Of a DNA stretch of 64,000 bases, positions 24,469 to 33,085 are shown piece after piece (within the stretch, counting starts at the first letter, position 1; each line of letters begins with the position of its first letter). The notes beneath the pieces are model-generated. The model was not told the origin of the DNA, searched no databases, and saw only the letters and a program-made list of their open reading frames with translations. A program made the position numbers and the translations under genes. This stretch comes from Pseudomonas sp. 6D_7.1_Bac1. GTDB taxonomy: Bacteria; Pseudomonadota; Gammaproteobacteria; Pseudomonadales; Pseudomonadaceae. Where the stretch lies: positions 62,001-126,000 of the forward strand of contig NZ_JANLNW010000060.1 in NCBI RefSeq assembly GCF_025465945.1. Direction: 5' to 3'.

Positions 24469-26352
24469 ATGAAACTCCCCCGCCTCGCCCTGGCGTTGGC
24501 CCTTTTGCCTGCCGGACAGCTTTTGGCTGACACCTTCAAACGCGAACAAGCCCTGAAACTGCCTGACGTGCTGATCAGCGCCAACCGCCAGGTCGAAGCG
24601 CGCAACGACAGCAGCGCCGCCAACACCGTGTTCACCCGTGAAGACATCGACCGCCTGCAACCGAGCAGCGTGACGGACCTGCTGCGCCGGGTGCCGGGCG
24701 TACAAGTCTCGCAAAGCGGCGGCCGTGGCAGCCTGCCGGGGATTTACATCCGCGGCACAAATTCGGCACAAAGTCTGGTGCTGGTGGACGGTCAGCGCAT
24801 TGGCAACTCGACGTCCGGCGACAGCAACCTGCAACACCTGAACATCCAGCAGATCGAGCGCGTGGAAGTGCTGCGCGGTTCGCGCTCGGTGATCTATGGC
24901 AGTGATGCGATTGGCGGGGTGATTCAGATCTTTACCCGCCGCGGCACCGAGGTGGGCCTGCAACCGCGCTTGCACATCGGCTTTGGCAGCAACCAGACTT
25001 GGGAGCGCAGCCTGGGCTTGTCCGGGGGTGACGCGCAAACCCGCTTCAACCTCGGCGCCAGCCTCGATGACACCGCCGGGATCAATCGTACTCACGAGTC
25101 GTATCCAAGCGATGCCGACCACGATGCCTATCGCAACAAGTCCGTCAGCCTGAGCCTGAGCCATGCCCTCAATGACGATATCGAAGCCGGTCTGAACATC
25201 CTCGATAACCGTGGCAAAAACGAGTTCGACAACCCGTTCGGTCGCTACGACATGAACACCGGCACCAGTGTCCAGCAAAAGCCCTTCAACGACTTCACCG
25301 TGAGCAGTGTCAGCAGTTATGTCGACACACGCATCAACGATGTGTGGAAGTCTCGCGTGGAGCTGGGCCACAGCGAAAACCGCGAAGAAACCTTCGACAA
25401 GCTCAGCGACGATCACAGCGTGTTCAACACCTACCGCAACTCGCTGAATTGGCAAAACGACCTGACGCTGAACCAGCAGAACAGCCTGATCCTGGGCGGT
25501 GATTGGTACGAGGACCGGGTCAACAGCAGCACGCCGTTCGACGAAGACAGCCGCTGGAACCGTGCGGCGTTTATCCAGCATCGTTTCCAGGCTGAACGCT
25601 TCTCCACCGAACTGGGCCTGCGCCACGATCAGAATCAGCAGTTTGGCAGTCAGAACAGCTGGAGCGGCACCTTCACCCTGCCGTTGAACCCGGACAACGA
25701 CGTGTTGCTGAGCTACAGCGAAGGTTTCCGCGCGCCGACTTTCAACGATCTCTACTACCCGGACTTCAGCAACCCGAGCCTGAAACCCGAAACATCGAAA
25801 AGCTATGAGGTGCAGTGGCGCAGTCAACTGACCGAAACCAGTCGCCTGGAAGCCTCGCTGTACCGCACCGACCTTGAAGGCGCGATCATTCTTGGCAGCC
25901 ATTCGCGTCCGGAGAACATCGCATCAGCGCGGATCAACGGTTTCGAAGCAGCACTCAAGCAGGAATTGTTCGGCTGGCAGAGCAACCTCGGCGTTGCAAT
26001 CATCGACCCACGGGATCGCGACAGCGGCCACACCCTGGCCCGCCGTGCACGACGAACCTTGAGTCTGGATCTGGATCGTCAGTTTGATCGGCTTGGTCTG
26101 GGCGCCAGCTGGCAGGCGGTCAGTAGCAGCTATGACGACAAGGACAACCGTCAACCGCTGGGTGGTTATGCCCTGCTCGGGTTACGCAGCAGTTGGGCAG
26201 TGAATCATGAGATCACGCTGGAGATGAAAGTCGATAACCTGCTGAACAAGGATTACAGCCGCGCGCTCTACGAGCATGAGGGTAGCCAGTACGGGTATCG
26301 CGAAGAAGGTCGGGCGTTGATGTTTGGGGTGACCTGGATGCCTCAGATCTAA
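24469..26352 (+). CDS. btuB: TonB-dependent outer-membrane receptor, BtuB-like (vitamin B12)
   Basis: A 627-residue TonB-dependent receptor. Signal peptide up to QLLA-DTF, then the plug (DVLISANRQVEARNDSS..., PGIYIRGTNSAQSLVLVDGQRI, IERVEVLRGSRSVIYGSDAIGG) and a 22-strand barrel ending in the aromatic TWMPQI. Length and plug resemble BtuB, and the adjacent convergent gene codes for a BtuF-like binding protein, which supports cobalamin uptake. EutBC in this window needs cobalamin. No B12 riboswitch is visible upstream; the gap is mostly a REP doublet. Confidence 0.8.
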   Translation: MKLPRLALALALLPAGQLLADTFKREQALKLPDVLISANRQVEARNDSSAANTVFTREDIDRLQPSSVTDLLRRVPGVQVSQSGGRGSLPGIYIRGTNSAQSLVLVDGQRIGNSTSGDSNLQHLNIQQIERVEVLRGSRSVIYGSDAIGGVIQIFTRRGTEVGLQPRLHIGFGSNQTWERSLGLSGGDAQTRFNLGASLDDTAGINRTHESYPSDADHDAYRNKSVSLSLSHALNDDIEAGLNILDNRGKNEFDNPFGRYDMNTGTSVQQKPFNDFTVSSVSSYVDTRINDVWKSRVELGHSENREETFDKLSDDHSVFNTYRNSLNWQNDLTLNQQNSLILGGDWYEDRVNSSTPFDEDSRWNRAAFIQHRFQAERFSTELGLRHDQNQQFGSQNSWSGTFTLPLNPDNDVLLSYSEGFRAPTFNDLYYPDFSNPSLKPETSKSYEVQWRSQLTETSRLEASLYRTDLEGAIILGSHSRPENIASARINGFEAALKQELFGWQSNLGVAIIDPRDRDSGHTLARRARRTLSLDLDRQFDRLGLGASWQAVSSSYDDKDNRQPLGGYALLGLRSSWAVNHEITLEMKVDNLLNKDYSRALYEHEGSQYGYREEGRALMFGVTWMPQI

Positions 26353-26382
26353 CCTGAGATTGGCGGTGTTTGGACTGACCTC

Positions 26383-26457
26383 ATCGCGAGCAGGCTCGCT
26401 CCCACACTGGATCTATGTCGCCCATAGATCTCCTGTGGGAGCGAGCCTGCTCGCGAT
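26383..26457. repeat. REP doublet, class a
   Basis: Inverted copies at 26383-26406 and 26434-26457 between the convergent btuB-like and btuF-like genes; a shared 3'-end hairpin. Confidence 0.9.
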
Positions 26458-26472
26458 GGCCGCACCTCGGTC

Positions 26473-27270
26473 TCACCGGGTGGGCGCGATCAACCGGCAC
26501 AACTTGGCCGTCGCTTCGATCATCTGCCCACTCGGCCGCTCCAGGCCTTTGTCCGTCACCAACAGCAATTGCCCTTGAGCGACTGCCGTCACCTGCGGCC
26601 AGGCTTTCCAGGCGTCGAGCTGCACCTGGCTGCTGGCGAGGATCACCTGGGGATTACGCGAAAGCACCGATTCCACGCTGACCTGTGGCGCCGGCAAGCT
26701 CATGTCGGCAAACACGTTGTGCGCACCGCACACCTCAAGCGCATCGCTGATGATCTGCCCACCGCCCACGGTGTACAGCGGCTGATCCCAGACCTGATAA
26801 AACACCCGAAGCGCTTCCGTTCGTTGATAGCGCTGGCGTAAATCGTCGAGCTGCTTGCGCAGATCAGCCGCCAGTGTACGCCCGCGCTCGGGCCGGCCGA
26901 GCTGTTTGGCTATCGCTTCGATTTGGTGGATCAGTTGTTCGAGGTCATGGGGGTCGGCGACAAAGGTCGGAATGCCCAGCCGGCTCAGTTGCTCACGCTG
27001 CGCGGGACCGACGCTGCCGGGCCAGAGCAAGAGCAAATCCGGTTTAAGGCTCAGCAGGCGCTCCATGTCCAGCTGACCGTAACGGCCAACGGAAGGGACA
27101 GATTCGAGTTCGGCTGGACGCTCGCCAGCATCGAGCACACCCACCAACAGGTCGGCCGAGCCCAGCTCAACGACGATTTCCGAAAGTGACGGGGCGAGGC
27201 TGACCACCCGCTCCACTGCTGCCGCCGAGCCACTGATGGCCAACAGCAGAACCGCCAGCCAACTACGCAT
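26473..27270 (-). CDS. btuF: BtuF-like periplasmic cobalamin-binding protein
   Basis: A 265-residue class III solute-binding protein. Signal peptide (LAVLLLAISGSAAA), then ERVVSLAPSLSEIVVELG and LLLLWPGSVGPAQREQLSRLGIP, typical of BtuF/FepB-type folds, with a long linking helix in the middle. It overlaps the upstream membrane-protein gene by one base and lies in a ribA-membrane protein-btuF operon, convergent with the btuB-like receptor. No BtuCD genes are in the window. Cobalamin as ligand is inferred. Confidence 0.8.
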   Translation of the reverse strand: MRSWLAVLLLAISGSAAAVERVVSLAPSLSEIVVELGSADLLVGVLDAGERPAELESVPSVGRYGQLDMERLLSLKPDLLLLWPGSVGPAQREQLSRLGIPTFVADPHDLEQLIHQIEAIAKQLGRPERGRTLAADLRKQLDDLRQRYQRTEALRVFYQVWDQPLYTVGGGQIISDALEVCGAHNVFADMSLPAPQVSVESVLSRNPQVILASSQVQLDAWKAWPQVTAVAQGQLLLVTDKGLERPSGQMIEATAKLCRLIAPTR

Positions 27271-27689
27271 CAGCCGAGTTGACGCGGAATACGGTAGAGG
27301 TAGAACAGCACCACGGTCGACAGCGCCAACAGCACCAACGGCACCGCTTCCAGACCGACAAACACCGCCAGCGCGCCGATCCAGGCTGGCAATGCAGCGG
27401 CGAGGAATGCCGTACGGCGTTTAGCCGCCAGGGCCACCCAGGCAGCAGGTTCTTCCGGGGTGTCGAGGGCTTTCTGGGTAGCGATCAGGGCGTGTTTGTA
27501 GCCGCCGAAAAATCGCAGGCTGACAAACATCGAAGCGACACCCGCAATGAAAAACGGCATCGCCAGCATGGGCAAAATCGCCTCGCTTTGGCCGAATACA
27601 CCGTTGATCACGAACAGCGGAAGCAAGGCCAGGGCAAAGTATTGCCACCAGTTGACGGACAGTCGCCGCCGGACCTGACCGCGGGTCAC
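27270..27689 (-). CDS. Conserved membrane protein of unknown function
   Basis: A 139-residue protein with about four hydrophobic segments (YFALALLPLFVINGVFG, MLAMPFFIAGVASMFVSL, FLAAALPAWIGALAVFVGL, VPLVLLALSTVVLFYLY). I do not recognise a named family. It overlaps ribA by 4 bp and btuF by 1 bp, so all three genes are translated as one operon. Possibly a helper of either pathway; nothing in the sequence decides this. Confidence 0.7.
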   Translation of the reverse strand: MTRGQVRRRLSVNWWQYFALALLPLFVINGVFGQSEAILPMLAMPFFIAGVASMFVSLRFFGGYKHALIATQKALDTPEEPAAWVALAAKRRTAFLAAALPAWIGALAVFVGLEAVPLVLLALSTVVLFYLYRIPRQLG

Positions 27690-28303
27690 GCCCGATCTGC
27701 CTCGCCCTGATGCTCGTTGCCCATCATGTGGTCGAGCTTGCTGGCCTTGGTCGCCAGGTAGAGTTTGTTGTGCGGATTGTGGCCGGTGTGCAGCGGCACG
27801 CGTTCGGCGACCACGATGCCCATTTCGGTCAAGGCTTTGACCTTGCGTGGGTTGTTGGTCATCAGGCGCAGGGATTTCACACCCAGGTGCTCAAGCATCG
27901 GCAGGCACATGGCGTAGTCGCGCTGGTCGGCGGCAAAGCCCAGACGCTCGTTGGCTTCAACGGTGTCGGCGCCGCCATCCTGCAACTCATACGCGCGGAT
28001 CTTGTTCAGCAAGCCAATGCCACGGCCTTCCTGACGCAGGTAAAGCAACACGCCACGACCTTCGCGAGCGATCGCCTGCAACGCCGCCTCGAGTTGCGAG
28101 CCGCAGTCGCAACGCTGGCTGAACAAGGCATCGCCGGTCAGGCATTCGGAGTGCAACCGGCCGAGTACCGGGGCACCGTCGGCGACATCACCCAGGCTCA
28201 GTACGACGTGCTCGCGGCCAGTGGCCTCATCGAGAAAGCCATGCATGGTGAATTGCGCAAAAGGCGTGGGCAGCTTGGAAGCGGCGACAAAAACGACAGG
28301 CAC
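27686..28303 (-). CDS. ribA: GTP cyclohydrolase II
   Basis: A 205-residue enzyme for the first committed step of riboflavin synthesis. Zinc ligands are at Cys54, Cys65 and Cys67 (SECLTGDALFSQRCDCG), and the catalytic stretch YLRQEGRGIGLLNKIRAYELQ is intact. The start is a GTG at 28303 with AGGAG 7 nt upstream, giving the normal length. A second GTG at 28372, in the same frame, lies in an upstream duplicate of the leader and would add 23 residues. This is the functional GTP cyclohydrolase; the RibBA-type protein at 31963 has lost its zinc site. Confidence 0.95.
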   Translation of the reverse strand: MPVVFVAASKLPTPFAQFTMHGFLDEATGREHVVLSLGDVADGAPVLGRLHSECLTGDALFSQRCDCGSQLEAALQAIAREGRGVLLYLRQEGRGIGLLNKIRAYELQDGGADTVEANERLGFAADQRDYAMCLPMLEHLGVKSLRLMTNNPRKVKALTEMGIVVAERVPLHTGHNPHNKLYLATKASKLDHMMGNEHQGEADRA

Positions 28304-28424
28304 CGGTGTGCTCCTGATCTGTAGGTACTGGTGATTTGCAGAGGCAGAATTGTAACAGCAGGCTACAGGCACCTGTGTACTCCTGATCTGTATGTACTGG
28401 AGATTGCGGCATTGTAACAGCAGG
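28296..28424. repeat. Tandem duplication of the ribA leader, period 69 bp
   Basis: Copy A (28296-28362) covers the first ribA codons, GTG start and Shine-Dalgarno site. Copy B (28365-28424) repeats this with several substitutions and a 7-nt deletion. Shared blocks include CTCCTGATCTGTA and TTGTAACAGCAGG. Because the period is 23 codons, copy B supplies a second AGGAG-GTG in frame with ribA. Confidence 0.85.
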
Positions 28425-28476
28425 TCCCGACAGACACTTAGGCTGAATTATCGGCCATAACGATCAAAAAGTTCGA

Positions 28477-29232
28477 TCACTGTCGTGCCGGCTTGGTGAC
28501 TTCATCAAACGGGTAAGGTTGTTTCCAGTGCTCGAAGATTGGTTTCAACTGGCCGTTTTTCACCAGCAACTCCATGCGCTTGTCGTACAACGCCATCAAA
28601 GTGCGGGCCTGTGGTGTATCGGCGAAACCCAGGAACAGCGGCAGTTCGGCCAAGTGAGTTAGCCGGTACTGGGACGGATCCTCAGCCGCTGCGAGCACCG
28701 CATTGATTTCCGTCAGCGCGTCGATGTAGAAATCCGCCCGAGCTTGCTTGAGCATCGGCAGGATCCCGGTGCGGCGCTCGATCTGGTTATAGCGATGGAT
28801 GTTCGGCAGGTAACGCTCGTAGCTATAGCCACGGACCCAGACCAGTCGGTACCTGCCCAGGTTCTTCAGCGTCGGAGCCGGGTCGCTCGCAAGGCCCAGG
28901 GCATAAATATGATCGGTATCGAAATTCCAGTGGGGGTACAACACCTGACCGACTTCATCGCGATAGACGCCAACCAGCGCATCCACCTCACGCCGCTGCA
29001 CCAGCCCCACCGAACGGGTGTAAGGCACGGTGCGAAAATCCAGTTTCACCCCGGCCGGTTCGTACACTGCGCGCAAAATATCCCAGGCCAGGCCATGACC
29101 ATCGGCGGCGGTGTAGTCTTCCCAGTCCTCGCTGGCCAGATGAATCACGGCAGGTGTCGCCGGCACATCCGCCGCACGGGCGAGCGAACAGAACACAGCA
29201 AAAACCAGAACCCACAACCAGCGACCCGCCAT
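28477..29232 (-). CDS. Periplasmic solute-binding-like protein (SBP bac 3 type)
   Basis: A 251-residue exported protein: signal peptide (WLWVLVFAVFCSLARA), then a two-lobed extracellular solute-binding fold resembling amino-acid-binding proteins (GHGLAWDILRAVYEPAGVKLDFRTVPYTRSVGLVQRREVDALVGVYRDE) and ending KPIFEHWKQPYPFD. The ligand is unknown, and no permease or ATPase is adjacent. The ATG at 29232 has GGGG upstream; a TTG at 29247 is also open. It follows pgpA by 23 bp. Confidence 0.75.
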   Translation of the reverse strand: MAGRWLWVLVFAVFCSLARAADVPATPAVIHLASEDWEDYTAADGHGLAWDILRAVYEPAGVKLDFRTVPYTRSVGLVQRREVDALVGVYRDEVGQVLYPHWNFDTDHIYALGLASDPAPTLKNLGRYRLVWVRGYSYERYLPNIHRYNQIERRTGILPMLKQARADFYIDALTEINAVLAAAEDPSQYRLTHLAELPLFLGFADTPQARTLMALYDKRMELLVKNGQLKPIFEHWKQPYPFDEVTKPARQ

Positions 29233-29255
29233 TCCCCAGCCCCTCAATCTGCCTA

Positions 29256-29759
29256 TCAGGCGAAATACCGGACCAGCCCCTGCAGCGCCAACCAGGCAAA
29301 CACGCCCGCCAGCACGTCATCGAGCATGATCCCGACACCGCCGTGCACATGCCGGTCGATCCAGCGAATCGGCCAGGGCTTGAGAATGTCGAAGAAGCGG
29401 AACAGCAGGAACCCCGCCAACAACCAGTACCAGCCTGCCGGCACCAGCCACAGGGTGATCCACATCCCGACCATCTCGTCCCAGACGATGCCTTCGTGGT
29501 CGTGTACCCGCAGATCGTCGGCGACCTTGCCGCACAGCCAGAAGCCGAACAGTAGGGTGATGCCGAGCATCAGCCAGTAACCCCAGTCGGGCAACATCTG
29601 CCACAACGGGATAAAGGGTAGCGCAACCAACGAGCCCCAGGTGCCCGGCGCTTTAGGCAGGGTGCCCGAGCCGAAGCCGAAGGCCAGGAAATGCCAGGGA
29701 TTGCTCCAGACCGATGGCTGCACGCGTTCTGTCGGGATCTGTTTGGGATGATCTGTCAC
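29256..29759 (-). CDS. pgpA: Phosphatidylglycerophosphatase A
   Basis: A 167-residue inner-membrane enzyme that dephosphorylates phosphatidylglycerol phosphate. The family motif FGFGSGTLPKAPGTWGSL is near the N-terminus, then the acidic HDHEGIVWDEMVG and a terminal FFDILKPWPIRWIDRHVHGGVGIMLDDVLAG. The start is a GTG at 29759 that overlaps the thiL stop (GTGA), giving the normal length; the longer frame inside thiL is an artefact. Confidence 0.93.
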   Translation of the reverse strand: MTDHPKQIPTERVQPSVWSNPWHFLAFGFGSGTLPKAPGTWGSLVALPFIPLWQMLPDWGYWLMLGITLLFGFWLCGKVADDLRVHDHEGIVWDEMVGMWITLWLVPAGWYWLLAGFLLFRFFDILKPWPIRWIDRHVHGGVGIMLDDVLAGVFAWLALQGLVRYFA

Positions 29760-30721
29760 GGGGTCTCCCGAAAATGTTGATAACCCCGGGCGTGCGGGGT
29801 GATGTCCTGCCCGTTGGCGTCCAGTAGCGTCACGCCCTGCCCGGCCACGACCTGGCCGATAGCGTGGATCGGCCAACCGTCGGCGAGCAATGCCGGCAAT
29901 TGCGCGGGCGGCAAAGTGAAGGCCAACACGTAATCGTCGCCGCCACTCAAGGCCACTGCGCGGGCCGCATTTTCACCGAGAAAGCTCACCAGTGCGGTGG
30001 ACAGCGGCAGCTTTTCGCTTTCGATCAGCAAGCCGACAGCTGACGCCTTGGCGATATGCCCGCAATCGGCGAGCAAACCGTCGGAAATATCCAGTGCCGA
30101 GGTGGCCTTGCCGCGCAACGCCACTCCCAAATCCAGCTGCGGCTGTGGTGACCAATAATGCGCCAACAACGGCCCGGCCACTTCGGCTGGCGCAACGCGC
30201 TCACCCAGCACCAACGACAACGCACCGGCCGCATTACCCAACTCCCCGCCCACACACAGCAGGTCGCCGGGTTGCGCACCACTGCGGGTCAACGCCTTGC
30301 CTGCCGGGACCCGGCCGAACACGGTCATGGTCAGACTTAGCGGGCCGCGTGTGGTGTCGCCGCCCACCAGCCGAACACCGCAGCTTTGCGCCATGGCGTT
30401 CAAACCACGGGCGAAGGCGTCCAGCCAATCGGCGGTTACCGTCGGCAAGGTCAGGGCAAGGGTAAAGGCAATCGGGGTGGCGCCCATGGCAGCCAGGTCG
30501 CTGACCGCTACAGCCAGCGCGCGCTGACCGAGCAGAAACGGGTCGCAGGGGTCTGCGAAATGCACACCGGCCACGAGCGTGTCGGTGGAAATTGCCAGCT
30601 GCTCCCCTGCGGGAACAGCGAGCAAGGCGCAGTCGTCGCCAATCCCCAGCGCAACGCCTTCGCCTGCCTGCGCACAAGGCGCAGCGGCAAAGTAATTGCG
30701 GATCAGCTCAAACTCGCCCAT
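29756..30721 (-). CDS. thiL: Thiamin-monophosphate kinase
   Basis: A 321-residue ATP-dependent kinase making thiamin diphosphate. Family motifs: GEFELIRNYF start, GIGDDCALL, DTLVAGVHF, ALAVAVSDLAAMGATP, GGDTTRGPLSLT and DISDGLLADCGHIAKAS. The ATG at 30721 is used. Product is the cofactor of Dxs in this window. A long inverted repeat separates it from nusB upstream. Confidence 0.95.
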   Translation of the reverse strand: MGEFELIRNYFAAAPCAQAGEGVALGIGDDCALLAVPAGEQLAISTDTLVAGVHFADPCDPFLLGQRALAVAVSDLAAMGATPIAFTLALTLPTVTADWLDAFARGLNAMAQSCGVRLVGGDTTRGPLSLTMTVFGRVPAGKALTRSGAQPGDLLCVGGELGNAAGALSLVLGERVAPAEVAGPLLAHYWSPQPQLDLGVALRGKATSALDISDGLLADCGHIAKASAVGLLIESEKLPLSTALVSFLGENAARAVALSGGDDYVLAFTLPPAQLPALLADGWPIHAIGQVVAGQGVTLLDANGQDITPHARGYQHFRETP

Positions 30722-30728
30722 TGGGTAT

Positions 30729-30879
30729 CCTGTCTCACCAATACTGTTCTTTTTTTGGCGGCGTCTGTTGTCGCCAGACTGCGTTGCCGCTCCTCGCCAT
30801 AGCGGGCTATGACTTGTCGCGGCGCCTTGTCTGGCAACAACAGCCACTCCCCAAAAAAGGAACGTATCGGCGAGACAGG
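30729..30879. repeat. Long imperfect inverted repeat (~150 bp) between nusB and thiL
   Basis: The outer arms begin CCTGTCTC and end GAGACAGG and match across ~60-70 nt each, including a poly-T/poly-A block and CTGTTGT...GCCAGAC facing GTCTGGCAACAACAG. The centre holds CATAGCGGGCTATG. It resembles the non-coding MITE-like/ERIC-like intergenic elements of fluorescent pseudomonads; no coding capacity. Confidence 0.8.
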
Positions 30880-30898
30880 ACACTGCTACAAGCGCGAA

Positions 30899-31399
30899 TC
30901 AGCGCTTGAACGCCTTCACTTCAGCTTCACGCAGGCGCGGGGCCAGTTTGTCGAGTACACCGTTGACGAACTTGTGGCCGTCGGTGGAACCGAAGACTTT
31001 AGCCAGCTCGATGCCTTCGTTGATCACCACGCGGTAAGGCACGTCGACACGCTTGAGCAGTTCCCAGGTGGACAGGCGCAGAACCGCCAGTTCAACCGGG
31101 TCCAGCTCTTCGATTTCGATGTCCAGGCATGGCTTGAGTGCGGTGTCGATTTCAGTCTTGTTCGCCGGAACCCCGTGGAGGATTTCACGGAAGTAGGCTG
31201 CATCGACATCGCTGAAATCGTTATCGACCCGGAACTGCGCTTCGATCTCGTTCAGCGATTGCTTGGCCATGTGCCATTGATACAGCGCCTGGGTCGCAAG
31301 CTGACGGGCTTCGCGACGCTTGACGCTTTTCGACGGCTTGCCAGCATCCGCAGGCTTTGGATCGCGCGGGTTGAAACGATCGCTTTCGTCGCTAATCAC
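30899..31399 (-). CDS. nusB: Transcription antitermination factor NusB
   Basis: A 166-residue NusB. With NusE (S10) it binds boxA RNA in rRNA antitermination. Core helices are seen as KRREARQLATQALYQWHMAKQS, LRLSTWELLKRVDVPYRVVINEGIELAKVFGSTDGHKFVNGVLDKLA. The ~20-residue charged N-terminal extension is usual in Pseudomonas. ATGA overlap with ribH. Confidence 0.95.
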   Translation of the reverse strand: MISDESDRFNPRDPKPADAGKPSKSVKRREARQLATQALYQWHMAKQSLNEIEAQFRVDNDFSDVDAAYFREILHGVPANKTEIDTALKPCLDIEIEELDPVELAVLRLSTWELLKRVDVPYRVVINEGIELAKVFGSTDGHKFVNGVLDKLAPRLREAEVKAFKR

Positions 31400-31872
31400 T
31401 TGGCCTCCAACTGCGCCAGCAGGCTGACCATTTCCAGAGCGGACAAGGCAGCTTCAGCACCTTTGTTACCGGCCTTGGTGCCGGAACGTTCGATGGCTTG
31501 TTCGATCGAGTCGACGGTCAGGACGCCGAAAGCGACCGGTACGCCAAACTCCATGGACACTTGGGCCAGGCCCTTGGTGCACTCGCCAGCCACGTATTCG
31601 AAGTGCGGAGTACCGCCACGAATGACCGCGCCCAGCGCGATGATTGCCGCGAACTCGCCCTTCTGAGCGACTTTCTGCGCAACCAGCGGGATTTCGAAGG
31701 CGCCAGGGGCACGGATGAGGGTGATGTCGCTTTCGCTCACGCCATGGCGAACCAGGGCGTCAACAGCACCGCTTACCAGGCTTTCGACAACGAAGCTGTT
31801 GAAGCGGCCAACAACCAAAGCGTAGCGGCCTTTGGGGGCGATGAAGGTACCTTCGATGGTCTTCAGGGTCAT
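31396..31872 (-). CDS. ribH: 6,7-dimethyl-8-ribityllumazine synthase
   Basis: A 158-residue lumazine synthase that condenses 5-amino-6-ribitylaminouracil with dihydroxybutanone phosphate. Motifs: RFNSFVVESLVSGAVDALVRHGV, RAPGAFEIPLVAQK, ALGAVIRGGTPHFEYVAGE, and VPVAFGVLTVDSIEQAIERSGTKAGNKG. Couples to nusB by a 4-bp overlap. Confidence 0.96.
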   Translation of the reverse strand: MTLKTIEGTFIAPKGRYALVVGRFNSFVVESLVSGAVDALVRHGVSESDITLIRAPGAFEIPLVAQKVAQKGEFAAIIALGAVIRGGTPHFEYVAGECTKGLAQVSMEFGVPVAFGVLTVDSIEQAIERSGTKAGNKGAEAALSALEMVSLLAQLEAK

Positions 31873-31962
31873 TCGACAAATCTCTTAAAGAGCCGGGACG
31901 CGTTCAGTACGCGCCCCTCAGTGATATTTGAACCGCGAATTCAAGACAAAAACAGCCGGTCT

Positions 31963-33054
31963 TTATTCGGAGGGCACGTATTCTACAACTTCCAGGTCGA
32001 AACCGGATATCGCATTAAATTTCATTGGCGCACTCATCAGGCGCATTTTGCGTACGCCCAGGTCACGCAGGATCTGCGAACCGGCACCGACGATGCTGTA
32101 GGTGGTCGGTTTTTTCGCCGGCGCGTGGTCGGCGGTTTCGCGGATATGCGCCAGCAACACGTCGCCGTCGAGCGGGTGACCGAGCAACAGCACCACGCCA
32201 CTGCCGGCCTCGGCCACCGCGGCCATGGCGGCGCGCAGACTCCAGCGGCCTGGCTGCTTGACCATCAACAGGTCGCGCAGCGGGTCCATGTTGTGCACGC
32301 GAACCAGGGTCGGTTCTTCGGCGCAAATGGTGCCCAGGGTCAGTGCCATGTGCACGTCACCTTCTACCGAATCACGGTAGGTCACCAGGTTGAACTGGCC
32401 CAGTTCGCTGTCCAGTGGCTGCTCGGCAATCCGCTGAACGGTACGTTCGTGGATCATCCGGTAGTGAATCAGGTCGGCGATGGTGCCGATCTTGATGTTG
32501 TGTTCGGCGGCAAAGGTTTCCAGCTCGGCGCGACGGGACATGGTGCCGTCGTCGTTCATCACTTCGCAGATCACCCCGCTCGGCTCGAAACCGGCCATGC
32601 GCGCCAGGTCGCAAGCGGCTTCGGTGTGGCCGGCACGGGCCAGGGTACCGCCGGCCTGGGCCATCAACGGGAAGATATGGCCGGGGCTGACGATGTCTTC
32701 TGCCTTGGCATCTTTGGCGGCGGCAGCTTGCACGGTACGCGCACGGTCAGCGGCGGAGATGCCGGTGGTGACGCCGGTGGCCGCTTCGATGGACACGGTG
32801 AACTTGGTGCCAAAACCGGAACCGTTACGCGGCGCCATCAAGGGCAGCTTGAGCAGTTCGCAGCGCTCGCGACTCATCGGCATGCAGATCAGGCCACGGG
32901 CGTGCTTGGCCATGAAGTTGATGTGTTCAGGCTGGCAGCACTCGGCGGCCATGATCAGGTCGCCTTCGTTCTCGCGGTCTTCGTCATCCATGAGGATGAC
33001 CATCTTGCCTTGGCGGATGTCTTCAACCAGTTCTTCGATGCTATTGAGCGCCAC
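31963..33054 (-). CDS. ribBA: DHBP synthase with degenerate GTP cyclohydrolase II-like domain
   Basis: A 363-residue two-domain protein. Residues ~1-200 are 3,4-dihydroxy-2-butanone-4-phosphate synthase with LMDDEDRENEGD and GHTEAACDLARM. Residues ~205-363 resemble RibA but the zinc cysteines are missing: the stretch matching SECLTGDALFSQRCDCG reads RVHNMDPLRDLLMVKQ, and RQEGRGIGL is replaced by LLGHPLDGDVLL. Thus only the RibB activity is expected; RibA at 27686 supplies the other. The C-terminal part may stabilise or regulate. Start GTG at 33054 after a G-rich Shine-Dalgarno. Confidence 0.93.
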   Translation of the reverse strand: MALNSIEELVEDIRQGKMVILMDDEDRENEGDLIMAAECCQPEHINFMAKHARGLICMPMSRERCELLKLPLMAPRNGSGFGTKFTVSIEAATGVTTGISAADRARTVQAAAAKDAKAEDIVSPGHIFPLMAQAGGTLARAGHTEAACDLARMAGFEPSGVICEVMNDDGTMSRRAELETFAAEHNIKIGTIADLIHYRMIHERTVQRIAEQPLDSELGQFNLVTYRDSVEGDVHMALTLGTICAEEPTLVRVHNMDPLRDLLMVKQPGRWSLRAAMAAVAEAGSGVVLLLGHPLDGDVLLAHIRETADHAPAKKPTTYSIVGAGSQILRDLGVRKMRLMSAPMKFNAISGFDLEVVEYVPSE

Positions 33055-33085
33055 GCGGCACCCCCCTTCTTTCAAAAATTGAGTT

